Shown here: in pieces, positions 11,482 to 23,528 of the stretch
Layout: each line of letters begins with the position of its first letter
Position numbering within the stretch: the first letter of the stretch is position 1
DNA from: Buxus sempervirens
Taxonomy: Eukaryota > Streptophyta > Magnoliopsida > Buxales > Buxaceae
DNA length: 64,000 bases
Assembly: GCA_947561395.2 (NCBI GenBank)
Contig: OX387182.1
Coordinates: forward strand, 31,613,949 to 31,677,948
Direction: 5' to 3'
Translations under genes and position numbers: made by a program
The notes under the pieces: model-generated
The model's input: only the letters and a program-made list of their open reading frames with translations
Database searches by the model: none
Told to the model about the DNA's origin: nothing

Positions 11482-11627
11482 GTGTATCCGAAATTAGTTT
11501 TCGGATACACAAGAAATATAGTGTAGCCGAAATTGGATTTCAGCTACATAGAAAAAATGGTGTAGCCGAAATCCAATTTCGGCTACACAAGGAGATGTGT
11601 TGATCTAACCTGAGTTGTCGGATCAGC
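11482..11627 (-). repeat. downstream palindrome array of T1 (39-bp period)
   Basis: Four 29-nt palindromes centred near 11496, 11535, 11574 and 11613, exactly 39 bp apart. The third is perfect, with 13-nt arms GTGTAGCCGAAAT/ATTTCGGCTACAC. The first has arms GTGTATCCGAAA. The fourth carries the core ACCTGAGTT found in the last palindrome of T3 and T6. Confidence 0.85.
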
Positions 11628-11654
11628 TTAAAAAGGCCTTTTTCAGGGTTTTTG

Positions 11655-13420
11655 GAATGGGGTGACTTCCTTGGGCTCCTCAGTGGGTTCTAAAATTATG
11701 TGGGCCCCTAGGAGAGCCCACCTTGGTTCAGGGAATGAGGGAGCACCTCCTTTTGGTCTCCTTTGGGATTTTTCAGCAAGGAAAAAAAGGGGGAAGAGAA
11801 GGCATGGGGTTGCCTTTTCCATCTGAGCCACCTACAGTAGCTAAATAGGGACCATGAAGTCTCCGTTATGGCCTCCTAATTCCCCATAACAGTAACCAAA
11901 CAAGGCCAAGGAAATGCAATTAAACAAAGGCCTAAACATGCTTGAGTCCAAGAATACTCATCATGCACATACCATGCATAGGGACAAGGGTGTCCATGCT
12001 CAAACTCATGTGAAAGGGGATGATAGCATGTGTGTGAGTGACCTAGCATGCCACTAGGGTGGGGGGAGGTGTGTGTGCATGTGGGGTGTGCAAGTAAGGA
12101 AGCCAATCACAAGTATGGACAAAACAATAAAGAAATAAACATGCTGTAAAAGGGGAGAACAGCAACTTCGAAGGGGGGGGGGGGGGTTTGGACATGCTGA
12201 TGGGGGTGGGAGAGGCATGGAGATTGGGGGAAAGGGCAGCCTTCATGGTGGTGCTAAGGGATTGGGTTAAGGGGGCTTTAGTGGGGGATAAATCTACTAG
12301 GAACAGCAACTGTGAAAGGGGATTGAAGCCTGCTATTTGTGGTGTGGGAATTGGGGGAAGGGAGCATGCAACCCAGGGAAGGAAGTGGGGGGTCGGCTGC
12401 TGTTCTGCATGGTGCTAAGGGGCTGGATTGGGAGTGCAAACAGGTAGGCAAACCTGTTGAAATCAGCAGTTAACAATGGGGAATGGGGAAGCATGGCAAT
12501 GGGGAATGCATGCACACATGCATACATTCAAAGTGGTCAATCAAGTAGGCATGTCATACATACACAAAGTAAAGAGATAGTAAAAAAAAACATGCTATAG
12601 AAAGACCAAGACATCCACTGTTATGGAGAGTTAAGGCACGCTAAAGGGTGCTGAGTAGCATGCAGGGATGAGGGGTCTACTGTTGTCTCCATCAGCAGCC
12701 CGAGTGGGTCATACCAGGGGGAATTATGGGTGAGGGGAGCATGTTTATTAACCCAAAGCAATGGCAAAAGAGGGGCAAACAGGGAAGCACATTAATACTT
12801 CAAAACAGCAATATGCTACGGGGTATTACAATAGGAGAAAGGAGAAGGGGCCTGTTGCCGTCTCCAGTAGCAGCTCATGTGAGCCATAACAAGGGGCTAC
12901 GGGTAGGGGGAACATGCTCATTAACACCAATCAGTAGCACAGCAAAAGGGGAAAAAGGGGAAGCATGATAGGGGGTTAAAATTCACATCTGCATGCATCC
13001 GAAGAGGGCTAACTTTGGTGACTGAGAACAGTAGATAACATTACATAAAAATCTGATCAAACATGTAAAACAGTGGAAGAAAAGTGTCAACAAGATCCTA
13101 GTCATGCATGGCACTAAAACAAAAGAATCTCATGCACACATGTAGCAACAACCATATGCAACCAAGCAACAATATACCATCTAACATGCTACACACATGA
13201 TCTATGTGACGACCTAACAACCAAAACCGAACCCCTTTAAAAGGTAACTAATGAAGGGAAGAGGGGGGCTTACATATGGGGTACATGAGAGGTAGTGCAA
13301 AGGGGGAACACCCTCCCCACTTAAATGAAACAAAGAACATGCATAACAGTAGCCCAAAAGACCCAAAAAGTGTATGGAGAACTCCCTCATCCTACCTTAG
13401 GATCAAATGTATGCCTCTTC
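11655..13420 (-). other. T1 LTR middle, no gene, with diverged repeats and G-runs
   Basis: Low-complexity G-rich DNA with two 14-nt G runs (11438-11451 just before, and 12173-12186) and two diverged copies of a unit of about 190 bp (about 12650-12795 and 12840-12968) containing GCATG-rich words and a TCAGCAGC/GTAGCAGC core. Short frames here have no recognisable protein features. Confidence 0.55.
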
Positions 13421-14131
13421 TGTAGCGCCCCAGATCCAGGTCTGCCCTATCACAGCACCAACCCGTACCCGAGACCTACTTATGGGTCCAATAGAACCTG
13501 ATTGACACAATCAATCCTGGGCAATTACATCGTAATCATTAGAGTGCATGACTAAAGAAGCATGGAATAAAAATTTTCTATATAACAAAATAATCACCTG
13601 TGTTATAATCTCCAGAACATAGTATCTGTGAATACAAAAAGGCAACTAGGATCTCACCATCTCCCACATAAGCATTCTTATAAAGAAACAATAATCCAAA
13701 ATAACTTTCAAGTCTACAAGTCCAAAACAATATTTACATCTCATATACAATCCCCCAGACAAAATACATCATCATAAAAAGAACCCTACTATGGGTGGTA
13801 GCAGTCCTCTGGCCTGAACTAAAGCTCACCCTCTATATCTGCCTCGGTACGTGGCTCACCAAGCGGATTTGAAAAAAAATCCAGAAAAACAAAACGCGTG
13901 AAACTTAAAGTCCCAGTAAGCAGCAAACATGCATGCAGAGAAATAGTTTATGCAATTTTGTAACATCATGATAATATTCACAAGTATAAGATACCAAATG
14001 CAAACCAAAACATCTCAAACAGATATAAAATGTAATTCCAAGTCAAATATCTCAATCGGGTAATTCGTGAAATCAAATCAACAATTCCAAGTCAAAAGTC
14101 CAAATCAAATTAATAATCGTTGTCCAAGATT

Positions 14132-14355
14132 AAGGCCAAGAGGAGTATTTCAACACTGCCGACGAATCAAGGCCCAGTGGAGTACTTCTACACTGCTGAC
14201 GAAATCAAGGCCAAGTGGAGTACTTCTACACCACTGACGCATCAAAGCCAAGTGGAATACTTTTTCGCTGCCCGATGAATCAAGGCTAAGTGGAGTACTT
14301 CTACGCTGCCCGATGAATCAAAGCTAAGCGGAGTACTTTTACACTGCCCCCGTTC
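14132..14355 (-). repeat. tandem repeat near the G3 3' end (six units of 37-38 bp)
   Basis: Units start near 14132, 14169, 14207, 14244, 14282 and 14320 and share AAGGCCAAGTGGAGTACTT followed by CTACACTGC. Other G copies have unrelated tandem repeats at the same relative position (G6 and G7). Confidence 0.85.
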
Positions 14356-15721
14356 ATGAAATCCAAAATCAATCAAAACGAATACCATAAAATCCTCAAA
14401 ATACATTTTGGATGAGTGGGATAGTTTTATGATTCCTAATAAGGTCACCCTACCAAAAATCAATGGATTCCGAGACGAAAAGTTTTGGACTTCAAACGTT
14501 GACTTTTCGGTGTAAAATTTTTCTAGACAGATCTACAAGGAGTTTGGGGCTCAAATTTTGGTTGTAGTCTATTGGAGGGTATACAAATCATCTAGAATTT
14601 TCTAGGCTTCTAAATCACTCATTTGGATAGCAAACTCAAAAAGTGGTCTTTTATGAAAATCGGGAAAACTGGAAAATTAGGCACAAACTAGAAAGTTGAC
14701 TTTTTATTGGTTGGGAATTGGGCCTTAGGAGTATTTTTATTGGTTCCAAATGGGGGGTAAAACCTTATTTACATGTAAAGACTTAAGTAAATGGAGCAAT
14801 AAATACACATGACATTTACTTGGGTTGTTTGAGAATGGGTTGGAGAGAAAAATGATGAAGACTGTCAAAAACAGGATCCACGATTAGGTCGTGGATTAAT
14901 CGCCCAGGGGCTATTAGCTTTAGTGTTCGGGCGTTAAGGTTTAAAGTTCTGGCGTTGAGATTTAAAAACAAAGGCAGCGCGCGCGTGTTAAGAATTTATG
15001 TTCGCGCGGTAAGGAAATAAACAAGGCAACGTGCACGCGTTGAAGGTTGACGTTCGCGCATTGAGGCTATGGATTAATCGCCCAGGCTAATCCCGATTCG
15101 CGATTAGGATAACAGAGACTTGTTTTTAGGGGTTTTGGCTCAGGATTAATCCCCAAATTTTAGGATTAATCGCAAGGTCGGGATTTTGAAATATTTTGAC
15201 TATTTTCAACACAAAACTCATGTAAATCCTTTTCAACCTTTCCAACATCAAAATGGGTGATTACAAAACATTCCAACACACTTAAAAACACCCTCTAAAA
15301 CAAAGATTCATCTCAAATCTACAGGAACACAAATCAAACACATGAAAGCTCATTCAAGACACAAATCTTAAACCCTAATATGAAATAAGATCAATAGAGT
15401 TAGAATCCATGGCAAATCAATAGAAAACTAACCAAGAGTATTATACAATCAAAACCTATGAATTTTAGAAGCAAATAGCAACATGCAAGATCATTTCTTC
15501 AAATAAATCAAACCCTAGAGAGAGAATACGAATTTTAGTAATTCATTTTGTTTTGAAGGGTTTGCTACTTACTTGCTAATGGAGAAGCACAACCTCTCAC
15601 CTAGGTCTCCTCTTCTTCCTCTTGAAGCTTTCAAGCAAGCTCCCACACTTTCTCTCTTGTTCTATACGTCCAAGACAAGAGGGAGTGTTCTAAAAAATAC
15701 TTAGAATTGCAATTAGAGCAT

Positions 15722-15732
15722 CCTTTTATATG
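15722..15732 (-). promoter_or_regulatory. TATA box of G3 LTR
   Basis: The minus strand reads CATATAAAAGG, just downstream of the minisatellite and about 150 bp upstream of the donor-like motif. Confidence 0.55.
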
Positions 15733-15779
15733 CCCAAGTTTGGTCTTTCAAATCTGCCCCTAAAGAAAGCTTTTATTCA

Positions 15780-17050
15780 ACTAAAACCTTAGGGTGTACC
15801 TAAGGCATACCAGGGATACTTTAGTGTTATTCGGGTGGGGTACCTTGGTATTAAATGGGGTACCTTGGTGGTTTAAGGGTTTTGCCTTAGCCACTTCAAG
15901 AGGCATGCTTTAGGAATGTTTGGGAGGTGTACCTCAGTTAACACAAAAGGATACCTCAGTTATATGAGGGGTACTTTAGTTATTTGAGGAGGTACCTTGA
16001 TGTTTCAAGGGATTTACTTTAGTCATTCTAGGTGTAAACTTTGAATAAGCTTAGGGGGTGTACCTCTGTTATATTAAGGAGGGTACTTAACTGTAGAAGG
16101 GGTGTACCTTAGTTATATGAGGGGGGTACCTTAGCTATATAAGGGGTTATACCTTAGGCAAAACAATGGGGGTTTACCTTACTTATATAGGGGTTACTTT
16201 AGTTAGACAAAGGGGGTACTTTGGCTATATAGGGGGTGTATCCTAAGTAAAACAGTGGGGGTACTTTAGCTGTATAAAGGAATGTACCTTAGGTAAACAA
16301 GGGGGTACTTCAAGTAAGACAGTAGGGTACCTTAGTTAAAATAAAGGGATACCTTAGGTAATACAAGTGAGGTACCTTAGGTATAATTAGGGGGTACTTT
16401 AGGTATTCGAATGGGGTACCTTGGGCAAAACAGTGGGGTACCTTAGCCAATATGAGTGAGGTGCCTTAGCAAATATAAGGGGGTACTTTAGGTATACATG
16501 TGGGGTACCTTAGGCAAACACAAGGGGATACCTTAGATAAACACAGGGGTACCTTAGGCAAACACAAGGGGATACCTTAGGTAAACACAGGGGCACCTTA
16601 GGCAATTAAAGTAGGGTACCTTAGGGACAAAAGTGGGGTACCTTAGGTATATTTAGGGGGTACTTTAAGTAACATTTGGGTGGTACCTTGGGCAATACTT
16701 GGGCATACCTTGGGTATATATTGAGGGTACCTTGGGTAATACTTGGGTGTACCTTGGGTATAGAAGTGGGGTACTTGGGGTATACTTGAGAGGTTATTTG
16801 GGTATTCTTGGGAGATATTTAAGGTACACTTGAGGGGTACCTTGGGCATTCTTAAGAGTTACTTTGAGTATTCTTAGGGGATAATTTGGGCACACTTGGG
16901 GGGTACCTTGGGTACTCTTAGGAGTTACTTTAATTATTCTTGGGAGTATTTTGGGGTATACATGGGTATACACTAGTGTTATCCGGGAGGGTACCTGGGG
17001 TAAACTTTGGGGTACCATGGGTATACTTGGGAATTACTCTAGGTACACAT
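15780..17050 (-). repeat. TACCTTAGG/TACCTTGGG minisatellite in the G3 U3
   Basis: About 1.25 kb made of many short units of roughly 20-40 bp built on GGGGTACCTTAGGTA, drifting from a TACCTTAG form (left) to a TACCTTGGG form (right). It lies upstream of the minus-strand TATA box. Open frames across it (PKYPKVPPKY-like proline/tyrosine repeats) are a by-product of the repeat. Confidence 0.9.
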
Positions 17051-18220
17051 AAGTCTAATTTTTCAGAATTTGATTTCTAATTCATTTAAGCTAATTGGAG
17101 AGTATCTTAGACAATTGGAATTGAGAAATAACATTAATTAAACTTACCTTAATAATCTTCATAAAGTTCAATTGATTTCTCTAAATCCTTAAGAATAATC
17201 CACATTTACCTCATTTTCATAACATAAATACTTAATTAGTCTAATAATCACACTTTAGATAATTAATATTAATAATTAAGATATAATTCGGGTCGGGGTT
17301 TTACATCTTCCTTACCTGTAGACTTTCATGTGGCGAAAATAAGAAGAAAATACGTGTAATATAGGCACTAAAACAGATTTACAGCAAGGAGGAAACCAAG
17401 CTCATTAACATTCTTAAAACACTCCTGTGGGCACCCCATTTCGGGCCGCACGACGAGGTGCATGCGAAATGATGCTCGCCTCGGGACTGATTTGGAGTCG
17501 CCACTGCCTGAGAGGTGCAGGCAGACACAAAAGGGGCACCTATTCGGGCCTAATTATTTTGGTCTACGGCTTTATTAGAGATTCTGGCTAAGTTCTCGGT
17601 TACGTCTAGGGAAGTCCGAAGACACCCTAGCCCGCCCCCGTCGATTAACAGGTCCCGTGGGTGTCCTTGGTTCTGAGTCAACTTAAGTCTTACCCTTCCT
17701 AGGCCAGCATGCACACTTATTTGGTCTGAATGAGGACCATTGATGGTGTGGTCCACTTTTTTATTTGATTTTATCTTTTTAACAGTTAATGAAATGGGTC
17801 TGGTATGGGCCCTGTTGGAAGGCCCAAAGGATTCCAAGTTGGGCTTAAGTCAAGCCCAAGGCCCAGTTCGGGTTATTGGGTAACCCTTACTGGATTTTGG
17901 TTATTTGGTTTAAAGGTTGATTTATATTTACACAATTTAGCGGGTTTGAGTTTTTTATGGCCCATTGGGCTTGGATTTGGCCCACGGGCAGTTAATCATG
18001 TGGCCTTTAGTCCGTTTATAAAAACGGGCTTTGGTTAGGCCAGTCGGGATGTGGGCCCCATTGGAGGGCCCACGAAGCCTTGGTGGGCTCACTTAGGCCT
18101 ACAGTCTCAAAATGAGCTTGGAAAAGTCCAAAAAGCCCAATGGGTCAAGTCTTACAACAATGGGTCGGATTGGGTCCAACCAGGTCCAAAAAAGTTGATT
18201 TTTAAGTTATTTCTTTATTT

Positions 18221-18325
18221 GCCCGTATTTATTATACGGGCTGGGCTAAACCGTAAATATAGTGCGGTTTAGGCCTGCCCGTATATTAAATACGGGTGAG
18301 CCTGAACCGTACTTCAAATACGGTT
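18221..18325 (-). repeat. downstream palindrome quartet of T2 (28-bp period)
   Basis: Four 21-23-nt palindromes centred at about 18231, 18259, 18287 and 18315, each 28 bp from the next. Arms are GCCCGTAT/ATACGGGC, AAACCGTA/TGCGGTTT, GCCCGTAT/ATACGGGT and AACCGTA/TACGGTT. GGGCT, GGCCT and GCCT spacers separate them. Confidence 0.9.
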
Positions 18326-18940
18326 TTCGCTCGATTTACAAGAAATGGTTGCCGCGGTCTCGGGTTTTGTGTCGTCCGCTCCTTTTTGCCCTCCGCCAAT
18401 CTTGATCGGTGATTTTCGTACTTCCAAATGGTGAAATCTGCAATGCTTAGTTCAGACGCATCCTTTTCCGGTGTTTTGTTTCTTTAATTGCGGCCTTCTT
18501 TCTCACGTGGAGATACCCTTCTTACCAAGGATTCTCACATTGTTTACAAAGGAAACAAACAAATTAAAACACCAGAGGAATAAAAAGAGAATTGGCTTAA
18601 AACAAAGGGATTTGCATATACGTCAAATGTAGAATAAAATAAAAGATCACCTTGCTTGTATTACCTAGTTCTGACCTGTTGAAGTTCTCCGAATGATTTT
18701 GGCAGCGCTTCCGCACTCCCTTTTATTATCCGAAATGGGTTTGAACAAAGCTTTCTTGCTATTGGAATTGAAAAGGACAAAAGGAGAAAGCAAAAGGGTA
18801 TGACCTAGGGGCAATTTGGGGATAAAATTATGCTTGAAAAATGAGAGGGCATTTGAACAGAGTTTTGGACGTGGGAGAAGCCAAAAAACGGAGAGGGTGG
18901 AGGCTAGGGGAACCAGCTTGCACAAATGGGGGCGCTGGCC

Positions 18941-18955
18941 CGCTATTTATAGCAA
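18941..18955 (-). promoter_or_regulatory. TATA box of T2 LTR
   Basis: The minus strand reads TGCTATAAATAGCG. The first promoter-side palindrome begins 11 bp upstream (18966). Confidence 0.65.
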
Positions 18956-20061
18956 AAATTTTCGTGCCCGTATTTGAAGTGCGGGCATGCCTTGCCCATT
19001 GTGCGCACTCGATTTCGGTCGCACAACGAGGCGCACGCAAAACGATGCGTGCCTCGGGATTGTTTGGAGTCGCCACTGCCTGATGGGGTGCAGGCAGACA
19101 CCTGAGTGCCTAAGTTCTTCTATTAACGCTTGGTCTGCGGCTTGAGATTCTAAGTAGGTTCTCGGTTGCGGTCTGGGGAAGTCCGTAGACAACCCAGTCC
19201 ACCCCGTCAAGTGACGGGTCCCATAGGTTTCCCTGGTTTGAGTCAACTCTGGTCTCTCACTCACCCGATTCCTAATCCAGCATTCAATTTTGGTTTAAGT
19301 CTGGCGGGACCGCCAATGTGGTGTGGGTCCCTTTACTTGATTTTATCTTTTTAATTAGAGATGAGATGAGTCTGATTGGGCGGGCCCCGTTGGAAGGCCC
19401 GCGGATTCCTTGGTGGGCTTAGTCAAGCCCATGTACCCTTGGTGGGCCAAGTGTGGCCCTTTGGATTTTGATTCAATTTGACTTGATTTTATTTTGGAGT
19501 TCAAGTTGGGTTATTAAGTTATTTTCATGCAAGGTGGGCCGGATTGCTTTGCGGGGCCGTGAGTGGGCCACACATGGTAGCCAAGTGATTTATTGGGTTT
19601 ATCTTGATTGATCTTGGCCAAAATGGGCCAGGCTTTGGACTTGGGGCCCTTTACCTGGGCTTGGGCTTGAAAGCCCAAGGCTTCTTGAGTTAGGGTTTGG
19701 AAACCCTAACCTTGGTTAGGTTCAATGGGCTTAATGGGCCCGACAGGCCCTGCCCGTGGTCTCAGCCAAACCAAGCCTAGATCTAAACATACATGCTTCC
19801 CAAGTTGGGCTTTAGAGGGCCTCCCAGGGTTTGGCCCACTCAATCAGGTTGATTTTATCTTTGTTTAACGAAATGAGTTTGTCGGGCTTAGTGGGCCCCG
19901 TTGGAAGGCCCACTGGGAATCAATTTGGACCGGGTCGGTCCATGGCCCATCTTGGGTTCCCGGGTGACCCGGAAACCCCTCTAGTTCGACTGGTTTGATC
20001 AAATAAACAAAAAAAAAAAAACAGCACAAGATCAAAAAATGGCAGGAAAAGCAATCTGGCA

Positions 20062-20168
20062 GTGTAGCCGGCCTAAGATGCCGGTTACACACAGGACTCA
20101 GTGTATCCGGCATCTTTTGCCGGCTACGAATACAACTCTGTTGATCCGACCTGAGTTGCCGGATCAAC
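20062..20168 (-). repeat. downstream palindrome array of T3 (39-bp period)
   Basis: Three 29-nt palindromes centred at 20076, 20115 and 20154, exactly 39 bp apart. Arms are GTGTAGCCGGC, GTGTATCCGGCA and GTTGATCCG/CGGATCAAC, the last with the core ACCTGAGTT. Confidence 0.88.
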
Positions 20169-21316
20169 ATGCAGAAGCTGTTTTTGTGACTTTTGCATTG
20201 GGGTTGGGTTTTTAGGCTTCTTGGGGAGTTCAAGTGATTGTGTGGGCTCCTGTGTGAGCCCACATTGGTTCGGGTGAGAGCCACTTGGCTCTCTTGAAGG
20301 TGTTTTGAGAATCAAAGGGAAAAGATGGGGGCTGGGATTTGCCTCCTCCTTTTTTCTATCCCCAATCATTGCACAAACAGGGATTCAAGTATCCCTATTC
20401 TGGCTTCTTTTTCCCACACAAACACATCATTAATTTTGCATGAAGCAACAAACAAACTAAGGCATCCCTAAGCATGTTGCAAGCTAAAATTGAACTAAGT
20501 AAACAGTGGAATATGCGGAGCACCTAGATATATCTTCAATGCATGCAACATCAACTTAGACCATGTGCAAATGAAAACTAGAACATAAACTCAATGTGCA
20601 ACATCCTATCAATGTAGTAAAGTTATTCTAATAAAAGGACATTTAAAGAAGGGAACAAGGGGGATTACTCAAGGGGTACATTGGAAAAGGCAACCATGGG
20701 GGAATATGCTCCCAACTTTGAATAAGACAACCAATAACAGCAAACATTATGCTAAGAAGCCATTAGACCATGCTTAAAATATCATGCTTAAAGTGGTACA
20801 TTCTCATCCTAGAAACCGGAGATATGCTCCCATTACCAAGGGAACTTTCTCATGCCGAAAATGATGAACACAAATGGAGGGAGAAGACGTCAACATGCTG
20901 GGAAAGAAACGGGAAACATGCTAGAGAAGAAAATAACACTTTAACATGCTTGAAATGAGCCTATTTTCATTTATGCTGAACAACAAGTTGTAGGGAACAT
21001 TACCTTGATGTTTTAACACCCTTTTGAGGTGGGTGGACTCCCTCTTGCAACAAGAACAGTGGCTGGAACCTCCTCCTTCAAGCTCAAACAGCAAGTTCCT
21101 CCTTCTCCTTCAAGTATCAAGAGGTGTGGATGAAGATGGGAAGAAGGATCCAAGGTTAGGATGGTCAAGGAAGAGGTATATTTGGTTTGGGGAAGCAAGG
21201 AGGGGTTAAAGTGGTAGGTTTCGGACCAGGTACAGTGGGGGAGAAGGGGTGGAAACAGCCTAAGAGAAGCCAACCCCGGAAATGGGGCTGCTGTTGCCTT
21301 TTTATAGAAAACTTAA

Positions 21317-21563
21317 TGTATCCGGCATTTAATGCCGGATACACTACACTTCCTTTGTATCCGGCATATTATGCCGGATACACTGCACTTCCTTTGTATC
21401 CGGCATATTATATCGGATACAAAACATAATAATTTCGAAAATTAAATGCCGTCGCGAATTTGTCGGCGAATCGGCGCGAATCTCGCCAAGCAAATCTTTG
21501 TATCCGACATTTGAGTCCGAATATGAAGAGGAGCAAGTGTATCCGGCATATTTGGTCGGATAC
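21317..21563 (-). repeat. promoter-side palindrome array of T3 (39-bp period)
   Basis: 27-nt palindromes start at 21317, 21356 and 21395, exactly 39 bp apart. The first two are perfect, with 13-nt arms TGTATCCGGCATT and TGTATCCGGCATA around one central base. Two more diverged copies follow near 21500 and 21537. The array begins about 10 bp upstream of the TATA box. Confidence 0.92.
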
Positions 21564-22135
21564 AAATCGAAAAATTACGGATTTGCCCCTCGACTTGACC
21601 GATTCGACACTTTTGGATATCTACGGATTGCCCCCTGCGAATTTTGGTTAAGTCCCTGAGATATTTGATGATTTTTGGATATTTGAGATTTAGTCCTTGA
21701 GATATTTCGCTGCATTCATCGCCACGTGCGTAGTTTCTTTGCCACGTGTGCAGTTTCCGGTTTTGCTGCGCGGAAACTTCGACAGCTTATATCTCCCTCA
21801 TCCGAACTCCGATTTGAGCAAACTCAATTGCGTTAGACTCGTATCGAAGCCCCCTATCCAATGAGATAGGGCTAAGCACCTGGTTTGGGGTTCAAAAAAT
21901 TCAACTTTCGGCTCACCCTCAAGTTTGACCGGCCCACAGAACCTTCATTCGGACTCCGATTCCAGCAAACTCAGTTGCGTTGGACTCGTGTCGGGATTCT
22001 CTATCCACTGAGATAAAGTAAGGCGGCCAATTATCACTTGATCAAAAGGTCAAATTTCGACCCCTCAGGGTTAGACTTTTCTGCTAGGGTTTTCATTTTC
22101 AGCACCTCCAGGGGTGCAAAAATAAGGTGCTTACA

Positions 22136-22293
22136 CCCGTACTTCAAATGCGGGCGAAAAGCCCCCATTTTCAAATCTCACCGAATCTGTCGTACGGGAC
22201 GCGTGTCTTGCCGTACAGCGACGTGTGTCTCTTCCAGAAGGTGTGCCCGTATTTGAAGTACGGGCATGCCCCGCCCGTACTTCAAATACGGGT
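22136..22293 (-). repeat. promoter-side palindromes of T2, right part
   Basis: Continuation of the T2 array after the T3 insertion. It has the second half of a split palindrome (ending ATGCGGGC), and two further GCCCGTA..TACGGGC palindromes starting at 22244 and 22273. Confidence 0.8.
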
Positions 22294-23400
22294 GCGCACG
22301 TTAAAAGTTGCGTATTTCAAACTCTTTATTAAATTTGATTTTTAAACAGATTTTTATCCGATTTTAATGATTATTATATTAAAATATCTTTAGATATTTA
22401 TTAAAATATTATTAAAAATTAAGAGATTTTCTATAAACAATTATTTTATTTATTTTATTCATTTATTTTGCTTTTTGCTGCTGTTTTGCCACATGGGCAG
22501 CTTTCTTGAAACTTCAACTGCCTATAACTTTTCCGTCTGATGTCCGATTTCAGCAAACTTAGTGTCGTTAGAATTGGCTCGGAACCCACTATCCACTAGG
22601 ATTAAATTTGGCAGCTGAATTGGGGTCGAGAAAAAAGTCAACTTTCGCTCCCCCAAAAGTTTGACCGACTCATAACTTCCTCATCCGGACTCCGATTTTA
22701 GCAAACTTAATTGTGTTGGAACCATGTCGAAATGCTCTTTTTAATGAGAGGAAGTTTGATGGCCAATTCTCTTTGCATTAAAAAGTCAATTTTCAGGCCC
22801 CTCAGGGTTTGAATTTTTAATTAAAATTTTTATTTTCTGCATTTTTGGGGGTGCAAAAATCAGGTGCTAACAACTCCCATTTTCATATATGTAATGTAAA
22901 ATGTAACAAGGAACCATACCTTGGATGTTGTAGCTCTCTTGTGGAGGTGTGTGATCCCCTTGGAAGCAAGACAAGGTGCTGGACAGCACCTCTCCAGTAG
23001 CAGCAGCAAGCCCCTCCTTCAACTTGTGTGAGAATGAAGAAGAAGAGGGGGGAAGAAGGAGATGGAATGGTCAAGGAAGGGTCTTTGGGGAGAGTGGAAG
23101 CAAAGGGGGTTAGAAGAAAAGGGGTTCGGACTGAAGGTTTTAGGACCCTTTTTGTTGAGTATGGAGCTCCTCTTGAACCTCAAAACAGTGGCTGGAGAGT
23201 TCTTCTCCAGCAGCAACAGCAGGTCCCTCCTTCTCCTTCAAGCTTGGTAGTGATGAGGAAGGGTGGAAGAGGGGCAAAATGGTCTTAGGAATGTGTTTGG
23301 AGGTGGTGGAGGCAAAGGAGGTTGAAAGGGGAGGGATTTGGATCAATTAGAGAGGGGGAGAATGTGGAAAGAACCAACAACCAAGACTAGGGGGTGCTGT

Positions 23401-23414
23401 CCCCCTTTTATAAG
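23401..23414 (-). promoter_or_regulatory. TATA box of T1 LTR
   Basis: The minus strand reads TTATAAAAGGGGG, with the first palindrome starting 10 bp upstream. Confidence 0.65.
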
Positions 23415-23423
23415 CAAACCATC

Positions 23424-23528
23424 TGTATCCGACCTGCATGGTTGGATACACATGATATTCTGTGTATTCGACCATGTAGGTCGGATACACTATGTATCCT
23501 TTGTATCCAACATTGTATGTCGGATGCA
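23424..23528 (-). repeat. promoter-side palindrome array of T1 (39-bp period)
   Basis: 27-nt palindromes start at 23424, 23463 and 23502, exactly 39 bp apart, built on TGTATCCGACC/GGTCGGATACA. Diverged copies follow near 23603 and 23634. Confidence 0.9.

Larger units (their letters stand above)
13421..17305 (-). mobile_element. G3: solo LTR of the G family inside T1
   Basis: On the minus strand it starts TGTAAAACCCC at 17305 and ends TCTGGGGCGCTACA at 13421. The target duplication TCTTC is perfect (13416-13420 and 17306-17310). A minus-strand TATA motif CATATAAAAGG is at 15722-15732 and a donor-like GTAAGTAGCA is at about 15572. It is long (3885 bp) because its U3 carries a minisatellite (about 15780-17050). 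A second tandem block lies at 14132-14355, and a CG-rich GCGCG cluster at 14930-15110. No coding sequence remains. Confidence 0.88.
19000..22135 (-). mobile_element. T3: Tat-like solo LTR inside T2, youngest layer of the stack
   Basis: On the minus strand it starts TGTAAGCACC at 22135 and ends GAGTGCGCACA at 19000, 3136 bp, undivided. Flanks are CCCAT (18995-18999) and CCCGT (22136-22140), one mismatch. The site lies inside a palindrome of T2. A TATA box on the minus strand is at about 21298-21308 (CTATAAAAAGG). The promoter-side array is at 21317-21563 and the downstream array at 20062-20168. U3 modules are near 21815 and 21960. No coding sequence. Confidence 0.9.
17426..22872 (-). mobile_element. 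T2: short-form Tat-like solo LTR inside T1, holding T3
   Basis: On the minus strand it starts TGTTAGCACC at 22872 and ends GGGTGCCCACA at 17426. The target duplication ACTCC is perfect (17421-17425 and 22873-22877). Without T3 it is about 2.3 kb, like T4 and T5. A minus-strand TATA box TGCTATAAATAGCG is at 18941-18955. The promoter-side palindromes (18966-18998 and 22136-22293) are split by T3, and a downstream quartet is at 18221-18325. Two U3 modules are near 22540 and 22690. No coding sequence. Confidence 0.9.

Noticed and set aside
16643-17018. Proline/tyrosine repeat proteins on the minus strand
   Set aside because: Direct translation of the TACCTTGGG minisatellite of G3; a frame without interruptions follows from the repeat itself.
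19060-19085. GGAGTCGCCACTGCCTGATG as an antisense tRNA-Arg primer site in T copies
   Set aside because: It resembles the reverse of the Tat primer site, but lies inside the LTR about 60 bp from its end. It is the family's 3' LTR motif, not a primer site.
19865-20284. 139-residue minus-strand frame
   Set aside because: It crosses the downstream palindrome array and the GGCCCA segment of T3. Related LTR copies do not keep the frame, so it is chance.
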